A stretch of 64,000 nt of DNA from Exiguobacterium acetylicum (GCF_019890935.1 NZ_CP082333.1:1638001-1702000); one strand, 5' to 3'. Positions 41,025-50,343 are shown, counted from the first letter of the stretch. Numbers and translations are program-made. Notes: a model not told the origin generated them from the letters alone.

Positions 41025-41551
41025 CATTTGGATCGAGCCGGAAAAATCGTATAACTCATCGAGATGACCCCATCGATCACGAGGACGAGTCCCCACAATT
41101 GTAACGTCCGTAAGAGACTCTTCGTCTGCTCAGCATCTCCCAGCCACAGGATCATGGCACCGAGTAACGCCCCACCAATCAAAAAGGCCAGCACATGCCG
41201 ATAGAACCCATTTCGCTCTTTGCGCGCCTTTGAAATTCGCTCCCGCGATACTTGTTCTCGCAGGATGAACCGGCGATACCTCTCGTCCGCCCAGGCAATC
41301 ATCTGCTTGCCGAAGGCAAGTGAGACACCGATATAGATCGCAGCAAGTCCGTGCGCGATCGTTGCAGTACTGCCGCGACTTAAATCAAACACTGTTAAGA
41401 GCAGTAAGACGATATCAATGACCGGCGACATCGCCATCAATCGAAAACCGAGTCTTTCTCGCCTGAATCCATAACGCACGATCAGTCCGGCGACGATGAA
41501 TACCCAAAATAAAATCTCACAACAGACGATTGCCCACGCGACGAGTTGCAT
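41024..41551 (-). CDS. Integral membrane protein of unknown function
   Basis: The 175-residue protein has about five hydrophobic segments. A conserved-looking centre 'TIAHGLAAIYIGVSLAFGKQMIAWADERY' is followed by a charged loop (about 90-115). I do not recognise a function. AAAAGGAGAGG precedes the ATG. It is divergent from the TetR gene (110 bases between starts), so it may be under its control. Confidence 0.65.
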   Translation of the reverse strand: MQLVAWAIVCCEILFWVFIVAGLIVRYGFRRERLGFRLMAMSPVIDIVLLLLTVFDLSRGSTATIAHGLAAIYIGVSLAFGKQMIAWADERYRRFILREQVSRERISKARKERNGFYRHVLAFLIGGALLGAMILWLGDAEQTKSLLRTLQLWGLVLVIDGVISMSYTIFPARSK

Positions 41552-41648
41552 ATCAATCCTCTCCTTTTTAATACGACTGTATCATAAAGATAACACCTCT
41601 CCCATAGTTTGACTAGTCTTTTTAATACATTTGTGCTAAAAAAGATGA

Positions 41649-41654
41649 TATACT
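41649..41654 (+). promoter_or_regulatory. -10 element placing the start point at the tetR ATG
   Basis: TATACT ends 6 bases before ATG 41661, so transcription should begin at or next to the A of the start codon. The expected -35 place has only TACATT. Confidence 0.4.
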
Positions 41655-41660
41655 CAATGT

Positions 41661-42260
41661 ATGCCAAAACAAGTCAATCACGAAGAACGCAAACGCCTCA
41701 TCGCGGAAGCGACGTGGCGCACGATTTCTCAAGTCGGTATTGAACAAGCCAGTGTTCGGACGATCGCCAAGGAAGCGGGACTCTCGCTGGGTGCTTTGCG
41801 GTATTACTTCACGACCCAGGACGAGTTGCTCCGCTTCTCGATGGACCTCGTTCAAGAGCGAGTCCAAGCACGCATCACAACCATTTTTGAGAAAGGAGGA
41901 ACTCCGGAAGAAACGTTATGTGACGTCTTACTTGAGGTCTTACCTTATGCACCCGAGCATCAGCTCGAGATGCAGGTCTGGTTTCAATTCATGATGTCCG
42001 CGTATACATCGCAAGCGGTGGAAAATCCGGATGATATCTACCATATGGTTCAAATACTGTTGACACAGATCCCGGACGGTACACTCCGAGCAGGTTTAGA
42101 CATTGAGCTTGAGAGTGAACGGCTCGCAGCACTCGTTGACGGGTTAGCCTTTCATGCTCTGTTTCGACCAGAACGATTACCAAAAGAACGCCTGCGTCAT
42201 GTGCTCGTCCATCACTTGAACGCCCTCTTCGTCCGTCCTTTAGCGATCGACGACAAATAA
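41661..42260 (+). CDS. TetR family transcriptional regulator
   Basis: The 199-residue protein has an N-terminal helix-turn-helix (about 10-56: 'IAEATWRTISQVGIEQASVRTIAKEAGLSLGALRYYF') and a BetI-like C-terminal ligand domain. No ribosome binding site stands before ATG 41661; an in-frame stop at 41646 excludes a longer form. A -10 element 6 bases before the ATG suggests a leaderless message. Its likely targets are itself and the divergent membrane protein. Confidence 0.85.
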   Translation: MPKQVNHEERKRLIAEATWRTISQVGIEQASVRTIAKEAGLSLGALRYYFTTQDELLRFSMDLVQERVQARITTIFEKGGTPEETLCDVLLEVLPYAPEHQLEMQVWFQFMMSAYTSQAVENPDDIYHMVQILLTQIPDGTLRAGLDIELESERLAALVDGLAFHALFRPERLPKERLRHVLVHHLNALFVRPLAIDDK

Positions 42261-42302
42261 CCCGCTGTTCCCTTTGCGCGCGAGGGAAACAGCGGGTTTT
42301 TC
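42261..42302. terminator. Bidirectional intrinsic terminator
   Basis: CCCGCTGTT-CCCT / AGGG-AACAGCGGG stem, TTTTT on the plus strand. It separates tetR from the convergent MATE gene. Confidence 0.85.
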
Positions 42303-43590
42303 ATCGTCTTGCCTCTACGAGAATCAACGAGACGGAGCGAATCAAGAAGAACGTCAAAAACGCTGCCCAGACGCCCTGATTTCCAAAAGTCGGTGTCAGC
42401 AGGAGGACGACCGCAAAACCAATGCCTGCTTGAATCATCGAATTTCGGACGGGTGTTGCTTCAACCCGTCCGGCAAAGATGCCTTCATAAATCATCGCCC
42501 AACCGGCGAGAAGCGGTAGGATGATGATCCAGAAGTAATAATCGCGCGCTGCGTCTAAGATCGCCTCTTCTGAAGTGAACAACTGAAGGAGCGGTGTTTC
42601 AAGGAATAGGAGCACTAGTGACCAGAAGACGACCGAGTAAAATCCGAACGTCCGTGCCAAACGGACACTCGTCCGGTATCCTGCCTGATCTTGATGCCCT
42701 CTCGCCCGACCAACGAGAACCGTTGACGCATGACCGAGTCCACCGAACCAGTACGAAATCAAATACTGGATTTGTAGCAGGATCGCGTTGGCTGCGAGGA
42801 CATCCGGTCCGAATTGTCCTCCAGCACGTGTGAACCAGCCAGTGACGAGTAGAAGGAAAATCGTACGAATGAACAAGTCACGATTGACTTGAAAGAATTG
42901 ACGGTACGCGTGCCACGCCGTCAAGGCACGCCATTCATCACGCGTCATCGCCAAATGACCACGGATCAGATACAGAGCACAGACGACGATGCTGATCTCC
43001 GCGATGACGGTCGCAACCGCAATTCCAGCAACACCGGCATCCAATCCGTAGACGAATCCGATATCGAGAACGACATTGACTCCTGTACTGAACAATTGGA
43101 CGAACAAGGCGTGCTTGACCTGACCGGTACCAATCAACCAGCCGAGTAACGCATAACCCATCAACACGAACGGTGCGCCGATCATCCGGTATGAGATATA
43201 CGTTTTGACTGCACCGAGCAAGTCAGCGGGTGGTGCAAGTAAGTACAGTCCGATTTGCTCGAGCGGCTGTCGGAATAACAGGATGAGCAGACCGATACAA
43301 GCTGCTAGAAACAGCGGTCGGTAGAGGGACGTCCGTAAGGCGTGCCCGTCATTCGCCCCACTTGCTTGGGCGCTGAATCCTGTCGTACTCACTTTTAAGA
43401 AACCGAACAACCAGTAAATCGTATTGAAGAAGACGGCTCCGACGGCGATGCCGCCGATCGCCCGCGGATCACCGGATTGACCGATGACGACGGTATCGGT
43501 CACACCAAGCAAGGGTGTCGCAATACTTGAGAGAATCAGCGGATACGCGAGTAACCAGTACGTTTTGTGCGTCGGTTGTGCGTTCACCAT
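42301..43590 (-). CDS. MATE family efflux transporter (DinF-like)
   Basis: The 429-residue protein has twelve predicted helices and the MATE start 'LLAYPLILSSIATPLLGVTDTVVIGQSGDP' plus 'VNVVLDIGFVYGLDAGVAGIAVATVIAE'. It exports cationic or amphipathic small molecules by H+ or Na+ antiport. Its ATG overlaps the end of the upstream ABC ATPase gene (43584-43590), so it is translationally coupled to the importer operon. In metallophore loci an exporter sits at this place; a role in exporting the chelator or surplus metal complex is inferred. Confidence 0.85.
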   Translation of the reverse strand: MVNAQPTHKTYWLLAYPLILSSIATPLLGVTDTVVIGQSGDPRAIGGIAVGAVFFNTIYWLFGFLKVSTTGFSAQASGANDGHALRTSLYRPLFLAACIGLLILLFRQPLEQIGLYLLAPPADLLGAVKTYISYRMIGAPFVLMGYALLGWLIGTGQVKHALFVQLFSTGVNVVLDIGFVYGLDAGVAGIAVATVIAEISIVVCALYLIRGHLAMTRDEWRALTAWHAYRQFFQVNRDLFIRTIFLLLVTGWFTRAGGQFGPDVLAANAILLQIQYLISYWFGGLGHASTVLVGRARGHQDQAGYRTSVRLARTFGFYSVVFWSLVLLFLETPLLQLFTSEEAILDAARDYYFWIIILPLLAGWAMIYEGIFAGRVEATPVRNSMIQAGIGFAVVLLLTPTFGNQGVWAAFLTFFLIRSVSLILVEARR

Positions 43591-44321
43591 GTTCCGGCCT
43601 CGACGAATCGTTGGGTATACGCACCACCTGATTCCAATCGATCAATCAAATCAACAGCACGACCGTCACGTAAGACGAGTGTTTCCGAACAGAGACGCCG
43701 GATGAAGTCGATATCATGCGAGATCAATACAAGACTGACACCAAGTGTCTGTTGCAAGCGTTCTAGTAGTTCGATGATCTGTGAGCGGGAGACGACATCA
43801 AGCCCCGTCGTCGGCTCATCCATCACAATGATGTCGGGTTCAATCGAAATCGCGCGGGCAATCGCGGCACGCTGAATTTGTCCCCCGCTCAATTGATAGG
43901 GCAATCGATCGAATAACTGTTCCTCGACCCCGACCGCAAGTGCGAGGGCAGTCATGAGATCCTCTTCTGACGTCGCTGGGAAATGCCGCAAGATCGGACG
44001 ATGCTGACGAAACGGTTCAAGAATCGATTCCCGCACCGTCCATTCTGGATTAAAGGAAGCGAGAGGATGTTGAAAGACGGCTTGAATAGCTCGTCGCTCG
44101 TTTCGTTGCCCACTCGGAAATACCTTTCCATGTAAGGAAATCAAACCATGTGTAGGTTTAAGCAGACCGAGGATCAATCGTCCAAGTGTCGTCTTGCCAC
44201 TCCCACTTTCCCCGATGATGCCAATTGACGCCTTTTTCCTAATGTGAAACGAGATATTCGACAAGAGGGACTGATCCTTTATCTGATAAGTAAGATCTGT
44301 TACGGATAAGACTGGTGACAT
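43584..44321 (-). CDS. Peptide/nickel-type ABC transporter ATPase (second)
   Basis: The 245-residue ATPase has Walker A GESGSGKTT (about 37-45), signature 'LSGGQIQRAAIARAI' and Walker B 'IIVMDEPTTGLD'. It is the OppF/NikE-type partner of the ATPase encoded just upstream, whose end it overlaps by 22 bases. GGAAGAG precedes the ATG. It provides energy for the importer with the two permeases and lipoprotein of the operon. Confidence 0.9.
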   Translation of the reverse strand: MSPVLSVTDLTYQIKDQSLLSNISFHIRKKASIGIIGESGSGKTTLGRLILGLLKPTHGLISLHGKVFPSGQRNERRAIQAVFQHPLASFNPEWTVRESILEPFRQHRPILRHFPATSEEDLMTALALAVGVEEQLFDRLPYQLSGGQIQRAAIARAISIEPDIIVMDEPTTGLDVVSRSQIIELLERLQQTLGVSLVLISHDIDFIRRLCSETLVLRDGRAVDLIDRLESGGAYTQRFVEAGTW

Positions 44322-45046
44322 GAACTCTTCCTTTCTTCCAGTGACGTACGATGTGCTTGCATCAAGGCAAGCGTAAACGGATGACGACTTTGCTCGATCA
44401 TCTGTGGTGTTCCCGTCTCGATGATTCGTCCATCCTGCATCAAGACGAGTTGCTGACCATAATGTAAGGCAGGTCCTAATTCGTGGGTGACGAACACAAT
44501 CGTTGCCCCGTACTGGTGTTGGTACTCAGTCAACCAGTCGAGTAAACGACGTGTCAAGACGGGATCGAGTGCCGTCGTTAATTCATCCGCTAAAATCAAC
44601 CGTGGTTTTAAGGCGACAGCAAACAGAATCGCAAACCGTTGTAATTGCCCACCGCTCAACTCTGCCGGATACCGATCCAACCAGGTCGGGTCCAACTCAA
44701 GTGTTCGCAAGACGTCATCGATATAAGGATGATCGATCTTGCGCCCATGTGCGCGATATGTATCCCGTAACATCTGACGCATCGTTAAAAACGGAAGAAA
44801 CGCATCGGTATACTGCTGCGGTATGTAACCGATATCGAGACCACGTCGCAGGGGTTCGTCCGAAATGACTTCTCCCCTCGACGACATCCCGTCCGGCAAT
44901 CGATCCAGTAACCGTTTCAGCAAGAGCGTCTTACCACTCCCGCTCGCTCCGACGAGACAAATGAATTGGTGAGATGGTAGCGATAGATTCACGTCATGCA
45001 GAAGGACGTGTTTCGCCCGAACGTGTAAGCTCCGAATCTGAATCAT
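44300..45046 (-). CDS. Peptide/nickel-type ABC transporter ATPase (first)
   Basis: The 248-residue OppD/NikD-type ATPase has Walker A GASGSGKTLL (about 33-42), signature 'LSGGQLQRFAILFAV' and 'LILADELTTALD' (Walker B with Leu instead of Pro). AAGGAGG lies 8 bases before ATG 45046. The gene starts 53 bases inside the permease gene upstream, in another frame. Confidence 0.9.
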   Translation of the reverse strand: MIQIRSLHVRAKHVLLHDVNLSLPSHQFICLVGASGSGKTLLLKRLLDRLPDGMSSRGEVISDEPLRRGLDIGYIPQQYTDAFLPFLTMRQMLRDTYRAHGRKIDHPYIDDVLRTLELDPTWLDRYPAELSGGQLQRFAILFAVALKPRLILADELTTALDPVLTRRLLDWLTEYQHQYGATIVFVTHELGPALHYGQQLVLMQDGRIIETGTPQMIEQSRHPFTLALMQAHRTSLEERKSSCHQSYP

Positions 45047-45821
45047 TTACGTGTCCTCCTTTTTTCTTCATCCATCGCGTCCATCCCATCGTCGCGACGA
45101 CGGTCAAGACGATGCACGCACCTGGCAAAAGCATGAGCCGGGGTGCCGAACTGAAATAGGGACGTCCTTCATTCAACATCGCTCCCCACTCTGGCAGTGG
45201 TGCTTGGACACCAAGCCCGATATAAGAGAACGCTGATAAGAATAAGATGACTTTGCCGACATCCAAACTCATTAACACGACGACTTGCCGGATGATGGGC
45301 GGTAAGATGTGGCGTCGTAAGATCATCCGGTCTGTTAACCCGTTGATGCGTGCCATGCTGATGTATGGCTTTTGCATCGTCTCGGTCACGAGTGTCTCAC
45401 TTAATCGCGCGTAGGAAATCCATTTGATGAGTAAAATCGCAAAGATCAAACTTTGAGGACTGGCACCAAATAATCCGGCGATGACAAGTGCTAGAACGGT
45501 GTCCGGAAAAATCACGAGACCATCTTCTAATCGATGAATCAAGCGCTTAAGACGTCCATCATAAAAACCGGCTAGACAACCAAGACAGGTACCGATGCAT
45601 GCTGTGAGCAATACCGTAAGTAGGCTGAAACCTAAGGATATCAAACCAGCTAAAAAAAGACGAGCTGCGAAATCTCGTCCTAAACCGTCTGTTCCGAGCC
45701 AATATTCGAATGAAACAGGCTCAAGTCTTTTAGCTACGTTTGTATTAAATGGATTAATATATACGGTATATGAAATAAATATCAGTAGACATCCTCCGAA
45801 AATGAGCCATTTTTTTTTCAT
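44994..45821 (-). CDS. Peptide/nickel-type ABC permease (OppC/NikC type)
   Basis: The 275-residue permease from MKKKWLIFGGCLLI has five or six helices and the EAA-type motif 'MQKPYISMARINGLTDRMILRRHILPP'. 'LGTDGLGRDFAARLFLAG' is the usual start of the periplasmic loop in DppC/NikC. ATG 45821 overlaps the stop of the first permease gene (ATGA) and has AAAGGA before it. An open frame up to 46091 is only shadow sequence. Confidence 0.9.
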   Translation of the reverse strand: MKKKWLIFGGCLLIFISYTVYINPFNTNVAKRLEPVSFEYWLGTDGLGRDFAARLFLAGLISLGFSLLTVLLTACIGTCLGCLAGFYDGRLKRLIHRLEDGLVIFPDTVLALVIAGLFGASPQSLIFAILLIKWISYARLSETLVTETMQKPYISMARINGLTDRMILRRHILPPIIRQVVVLMSLDVGKVILFLSAFSYIGLGVQAPLPEWGAMLNEGRPYFSSAPRLMLLPGACIVLTVVATMGWTRWMKKKGGHVNDSDSELTRSGETRPSA

Positions 45822-46753
45822 CTCGTTGTTCCTTTCTGCCAATCTGGTCGTAACGCCCGGTTTAACGACCGGATACCTTGATGCAAGACAAGAATGATGC
45901 CTGTCGTCAGCAAGATGTAGCCTTGGATCAGTGGGTAATCGCGTTGTAGAATCGCATCGACCATTAATTTTCCGACACCTGGATACGCGAACAGAACTTC
46001 GAGGACGACGACACCCCCGGCAAGACTGCCCAGCGTCAGACCGAACACGGACAGGACCGGTGGCACACTGCCACGTAACGCATAACGCCAAAGGATCGTT
46101 CGCTCGGATATCCCACGCATCCGTGCCAACTCGATGTACGGTTGGTTCAGTTCACGGCGTAGATTCAGTCGAATCAATGGAATATAAACGCTCGCAAGTG
46201 GAAAGCCGAGCGATAGAGCCGGGAGGACGAGTGACGTCATCCCTTCCCGTCCCATCACAGGTAACCACCCGAGACGGATGGCAAACAGATCGACGAGCAA
46301 CAGACCGATCCAAAAACCGGGCACGGCCGCTCCGCTCATGCTGACAAGGTGCGCGAGACGGACGACGCTTCGGCGCGTCGTCAAGGCGCTACCAATTCCT
46401 AGGGGTAAGGCGATCAATAAGGCAACCAAAATACCGCCAAGTGCCAGTTCCGCTGTCACGAGATAACTCTCTAACAACATCTCGATGACCGGTCGCCCCG
46501 TCTGTAACGAGTTTCCGAGACGGAAGGTAAGGATGTCTTGTAGCCAACGGACGTACTGGACGAGCATCGGCTGATCGTATCCTAATTCACGGCGCGCGGC
46601 CTCGATTTGTTCGGGCGTTGCTGATAATTCATCAATATTCAATAACGTCAAGACCGGATCACCCGGCAGTAACCGTAACAAGACAAAACAACTGAACGTG
46701 ATGAGTAGAGTGAATAGACTCAGCGATAGCAGTCGTTTGACGATCGAACGCAT
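45818..46753 (-). CDS. Peptide/nickel-type ABC permease (OppB/NikB type)
   Basis: The 311-residue permease starts MRSIVKRLLSLSLFTLLITF and has the DppB/NikB pattern 'LLPGDPVLTLL', 'YDQPMLVQYVRWLQDIL ... FRLGNSLQTGRPV' and 'QPYIELARMRGISERTILWRYALRGS' (EAA loop). ATG 46753 overlaps the stop of the lipoprotein gene (TGATG), with AGGTGA as binding site. Confidence 0.9.
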   Translation of the reverse strand: MRSIVKRLLSLSLFTLLITFSCFVLLRLLPGDPVLTLLNIDELSATPEQIEAARRELGYDQPMLVQYVRWLQDILTFRLGNSLQTGRPVIEMLLESYLVTAELALGGILVALLIALPLGIGSALTTRRSVVRLAHLVSMSGAAVPGFWIGLLLVDLFAIRLGWLPVMGREGMTSLVLPALSLGFPLASVYIPLIRLNLRRELNQPYIELARMRGISERTILWRYALRGSVPPVLSVFGLTLGSLAGGVVVLEVLFAYPGVGKLMVDAILQRDYPLIQGYILLTTGIILVLHQGIRSLNRALRPDWQKGTTR

Positions 46754-48270
46754 CAATCGGTCACCTGCAACGTGTTCGTGATCATGTAGTATTCACTCTT
46801 TTCCGTTTTCCATCCTTTGACGCGTTTGCTGTCATAGGCGACGAGTGTTGAAGGATAGAGCAAGAAGCTATTATAGCGTTTCTCATCGACATATCGCGCG
46901 ATTTGCTCCGCAAGCCGTGAACGTTCCTCGATCTGAATCGTTTCATTCAACGTCTCGATCTGTTTCGTCAACTTCGGATCCGCGACACGACTGAAGTTCA
47001 GTCCCCCGTTCGGATGATAGGTCGCGTTCAAATAATATCCAGCATCCCCACGCGGAGCTGTCAAATTGCTGTACGTCGCGATATCCCAGTCCCGGTTACT
47101 CGCCATGTATTCTTCTGGGACATCGATCTGTTTAATCGTGATCGCGACACCAATCTTTTTCGCGTCATCTTGAATGACTTGAGCGATCAACGGCAGGTCT
47201 GGTCGAGCCGCATACGTCAATAACGTCAGCTTTAAAGGACGACCGTCCTTTTGCATCCGTCCGTTTTGTTTTGTATAACCAGCTTGTTTGAGCCATTCCT
47301 CAGGCGTCTTCTGCTCTTGTTGCGGATAATTCGGAGCAAATGGGAATGACGATAGGAATGGACCACGTGCTGGCACCGCATATCCTTGGAGGACGTGATC
47401 GACGAGTTGCTGTCGATTGATTAAAGCATCCATTGCCTGTCGGACTTCAAGCGATTGCATCGGACCGTTCGCGACATTCATTGTCAACTGATGGACACGG
47501 AACGTATCCGTCGCTTGGACTGTCAACCCTTCAGACTTCAACTGCTTGATACTCTCGATTTCCGGTCGATAGACGATGTCCGCCTGTCCGGCACGCAAAG
47601 CGTTCGTCCGTGCGCCAGCATCTTCGTTGAAGACAAAATCAACGGAATCAAGTTTCGCTTGTTCTTGCCAATAGGACTTGAAACGTTTTAACTCGACTTT
47701 TGTTCCCGGAGCGAACCGCTCGACTTGGAACGGACCGGTTCCCATTGGTTCCTTCGTCACCCCGCTCGCCTTCGTGTCGATGATTGCTGTGTTCGGATTG
47801 ACGAGTTCCGAGATGAACTCTGGATATGTCGTCTTCGTTTGAATGAGCAGATCCGGTCCGTCCGTTTTAATCGTCTCGATGTTCAAGGCATTCTTGACAC
47901 CGGGATTTTCGTCAATCGAGCGTTCGAGAGACGATTTGACGGCTGCCGCATCAAGTTTTTTCCCGTTATGGAACGTCACGTCTTCCTGTAAGACGATCCG
48001 CCATGTTCGCTTTCCTTCGTACGACCATTTTTTCGCAAGCCACGGTTCGACCGTCAATCGTTCGTCATCAAGACGGACGAGCGTCTCCGTCACGCCTGCT
48101 CGAAGCGGAACATAACTGCTGTCGCGATGCGGATCGAGCGATTGTGTCGCGAAGTTATAGACGAACGTCAAATGGTTTTGCTCTTGTGGCGTATCAGAAG
48201 CAGCACAACCGGCAAGTGTCAAACCGAGGAAGACACTGCCGATGAGGCTCGCAGTTTTATATGTAGACAT
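46753..48270 (-). CDS. Peptide/nickel-type ABC substrate-binding lipoprotein
   Basis: The 505-residue lipoprotein has lipobox TLAGC (Cys22) and the SBP family 5 fold: 'LTFVYNFATQSLDPHRDSS', 'RTWRIVLQEDVTFHNGKKLDAAAVKSSLER', 'MGTGPFQVERFAPGTKVELKRFKSYW'. The family includes NikA, CntA and OppA. The Zur-like box in its promoter favours a metal or metal-chelator ligand over peptides. It is the first gene of the six-gene operon; AAGGTGGAG precedes the ATG. Confidence 0.85.
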   Translation of the reverse strand: MSTYKTASLIGSVFLGLTLAGCAASDTPQEQNHLTFVYNFATQSLDPHRDSSYVPLRAGVTETLVRLDDERLTVEPWLAKKWSYEGKRTWRIVLQEDVTFHNGKKLDAAAVKSSLERSIDENPGVKNALNIETIKTDGPDLLIQTKTTYPEFISELVNPNTAIIDTKASGVTKEPMGTGPFQVERFAPGTKVELKRFKSYWQEQAKLDSVDFVFNEDAGARTNALRAGQADIVYRPEIESIKQLKSEGLTVQATDTFRVHQLTMNVANGPMQSLEVRQAMDALINRQQLVDHVLQGYAVPARGPFLSSFPFAPNYPQQEQKTPEEWLKQAGYTKQNGRMQKDGRPLKLTLLTYAARPDLPLIAQVIQDDAKKIGVAITIKQIDVPEEYMASNRDWDIATYSNLTAPRGDAGYYLNATYHPNGGLNFSRVADPKLTKQIETLNETIQIEERSRLAEQIARYVDEKRYNSFLLYPSTLVAYDSKRVKGWKTEKSEYYMITNTLQVTD

Positions 48271-48287
48271 TGTTCTCCACCTTTAAT

Positions 48288-48302
48288 TCGGAGTAATTAC
48301 GT
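48288..48302. promoter_or_regulatory. Second, weaker Zur-like box
   Basis: TCGGAGTAATTACGT keeps 11 of 14 fixed positions of TCGTAAT-N-ATTACGA. It overlaps the expected start point of the ABC operon. Confidence 0.35.
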
Positions 48303-48307
48303 TTTAC

Positions 48308-48336
48308 ATCATATCGTAATGATTCCGATTTAACAA
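48308..48336 (-). promoter_or_regulatory. Promoter with Zur box in the spacer
   Basis: On the minus strand TTGTTA (48336-48331), 17-base spacer, TATGAT (48313-48308). The spacer contains 48314-48328, plus strand TCGTAATGATTCCGA, one mismatch from the 7-1-7 Zur box TCGTAAT-N-ATTACGA of Bacillus. Zinc-bound Zur would block RNA polymerase here. Confidence 0.7.
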
Positions 48337-48371
48337 GCGTCTTTTCTATTTCTCTATATTGAATTCGCCAT

Positions 48372-48421
48372 CAAAAAAATACCGAATCAACTACAAGCGA
48401 ACAGCTCGTGTGATCCGGTAT
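48372..48421 (-). terminator. Intrinsic terminator of the PAS/MCP gene
   Basis: ATACCGGATCA / TGATTCGGTAT stem with a long loop, then seven T on the minus strand. Confidence 0.7.
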
Positions 48422-48430
48422 CGATGTGTG

Positions 48431-49345
48431 TCATAAGACATGGACGAATTGTTTTGCCTGACGCTCGAGTTGTTTCGCTGAATCAGCCAATTGATCGAAC
48501 TCACTGACCGTATGCTCGAGTTGACCCGTACTGTCCTTGACCTTAGACGAAATGCGCTCGATGCTGTGCGAAACATCTTCAATCCGCTCAACGATCCCTT
48601 CAATGTTGTTCTTGATCTCCCCGATTGAGTGGGACACTTTGTTCGACAGGTTTCGGACTTCGGTCGCGACGACATCGAACCCGCGCCCATGTTCACCAGC
48701 ACGTGCCGCCTCGATCGCCGCATTCAAGGCGAGTAGATTCGTCTGCGCCGCAATATCACGGATCGTCTTGACGATATCGGTGATCGAATTCGCATCCTTC
48801 CGTAAGGCAACAAGGCTCGACAGATTCTCGACGGACTCCGCCTCGACTTGTTGGACGGTCGCCAGTACGTTTAGACCGTCCTGACGACCACTCTCCGATT
48901 TGACCGTCAAGAACGCGGATGTCTCGTTGAGTTCAGCTGCCATCCGTAAGACGTCCTGTTGGCGAATCGTAATGTCCGATGCAATTTTCGAGACACCGAC
49001 GACCCGGCGCCCGTCATCCGAGTAGATTGGCATATACGTCGCTTCGAGCCATTTTTGTTGCCCATCGGCAGCCCGGCGTTCAATCTTGTCCTGATAGGTG
49101 ATGCCTTGCATCAATTTGCGCCAAAACAACTCGTAATCTGGACTATTGACGTACGCTGGAAAGCAAAGGTCACGGTGGTATTTACCAATTAGCTCTTCCA
49201 CTTCATACCCCATCGTCCGGGCAAACAACTCGTTGACATATGCGACTTTCCGTCGATCGTCGAAGCGAATGATTGCCAGATTTTGCTCGATTGCTCGAAT
49301 GACTTGTGTGTCGGTGACGTGTGCTGCCTGTTCTTGCATCGACAT
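48431..49345 (-). CDS. Soluble PAS - chemotaxis signalling protein
   Basis: The 304-residue protein has a PAS domain (about 12-130: '[33 protein letters not shown]', 'SDITIRQQD') and a short methyl-accepting signalling domain with the CheA/CheW contact hairpin '[37 protein letters not shown]'. No membrane helix is present, and the long methylation helices are mostly missing. It is probably a cytoplasmic redox or ligand sensor feeding the chemotaxis kinase. GGGGAGGA precedes the ATG. Confidence 0.85.
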   Translation of the reverse strand: MSMQEQAAHVTDTQVIRAIEQNLAIIRFDDRRKVAYVNELFARTMGYEVEELIGKYHRDLCFPAYVNSPDYELFWRKLMQGITYQDKIERRAADGQQKWLEATYMPIYSDDGRRVVGVSKIASDITIRQQDVLRMAAELNETSAFLTVKSESGRQDGLNVLATVQQVEAESVENLSSLVALRKDANSITDIVKTIRDIAAQTNLLALNAAIEAARAGEHGRGFDVVATEVRNLSNKVSHSIGEIKNNIEGIVERIEDVSHSIERISSKVKDSTGQLEHTVSEFDQLADSAKQLERQAKQFVHVL

Positions 49346-49461
49346 GCCGATTCCTCCCCGGATTCAAACTCAAGGTCATAATGCTCCTATTGTCATATTA
49401 TCCCTTATATCGACAAGTTCCTGCCATTTTAAACTGTAATCTAGTAAATAGGATATGATTT

Positions 49462-50220
49462 TTAATACGCACTCCATCCACCATCGGCGACGACGATCGC
49501 CCCGTTAATAAAGCTCGCCTCGTCAGACACGAGGAACAATGCCAACTTTGCGATCTCATCCGGCTGACCGGCACGTGGATTGAGTCCCATGCCAAGCATC
49601 GCGCGGCCCATCCCGAATTCATTCAGGTTCGTCATTGATTGGCCGATGTTCGTCTCGACGGCTCCAGGTGCGATCCCGTTACAGCGGATTCCCTCTCCGG
49701 CGTAAAAGAAGGCGGTATTCTTCGTCAGACCAATGACGGCATGTTTGGAAGCGGTATAGGCTGCTCCTGCCCGGGCACCGTTCAGACCACCGATCGAGAT
49801 GTTATTCAAAATGACTCCACCTTTTACTTGCTTGAAGTGCTTGACCGCTTCGCGCATCAGACGCATCGTTCCTGTCGTATTGACGGCGAGAACGTGATCC
49901 CAGCGCTCATCGGAGATGTCTTCCACTCCCTCCATTCCGTCCATGATACCGGCATTGTTGACGAGAACGTCCAGTTCGCCGTAAGCCTCAAGCGCTTGTT
50001 GGACGAGTTCTGTTGCTGCGTTAGGTTTGGCGACATCACTCGCAACAGCGATCGATTCTCCACCCGCTTCCTTGATGTCAGAGACGACCCGTTCGACGGT
50101 ATCCAACCGAATGTCGGCTGCGACGATCCGTGCGCCTTCTTGTGCAAACAATTTGGCCATGGCTTCACCCATTCCTGAGCCAGCTCCCGTGACGATGATC
50201 GTTTTACCTGTTAGTCGCAT
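49462..50220 (-). CDS. SDR family oxidoreductase (FabG-like)
   Basis: The 252-residue enzyme has TGAGSGMG (11-18), an acid Asp36 after the second strand that favours NAD(H), 'LVNNAGIMDG' and Ser142-Tyr155-Lys159. The C-terminal 'FLVSDEASFINGAIVVADGGWSAY' is typical of 3-oxoacyl reductase-like and alcohol dehydrogenase SDRs. The substrate is unknown. AAAGGATG stands before the ATG. Confidence 0.85.
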   Translation of the reverse strand: MRLTGKTIIVTGAGSGMGEAMAKLFAQEGARIVAADIRLDTVERVVSDIKEAGGESIAVASDVAKPNAATELVQQALEAYGELDVLVNNAGIMDGMEGVEDISDERWDHVLAVNTTGTMRLMREAVKHFKQVKGGVILNNISIGGLNGARAGAAYTASKHAVIGLTKNTAFFYAGEGIRCNGIAPGAVETNIGQSMTNLNEFGMGRAMLGMGLNPRAGQPDEIAKLALFLVSDEASFINGAIVVADGGWSAY

Positions 50221-50303
50221 CTTGAATCATCCTTTCGTTTATCGTGATACTAATCTATTCCCGAAAAAGGCTCTAGTTTAGTCAAACGTCGTGTCGATTC
50301 CAT

Positions 50304-50333
50304 GAAAAAAGACCCGACGAGTTCGTCGGATCT
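50304..50333 (-). terminator. Intrinsic terminator of the amaP-asp23 operon
   Basis: GATCCGACGA / CGTCGGGTC stem with loop ACT, then TTTTTT on the minus strand. Confidence 0.85.
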
Positions 50334-50343
50334 TTGGACTTCC

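Noticed and set aside
45822-46091. N-terminal extension of the OppC-type permease
   Set aside because: Arg/Cys-rich shadow of the first permease gene; ATG 45821 has a binding site and ATGA overlap.
42301-48270. Plain oligopeptide (Opp) transporter
   Set aside because: The family alone allows it, but the Zur-like box and the coupled MATE exporter favour a metal or metallophore role. Still open.
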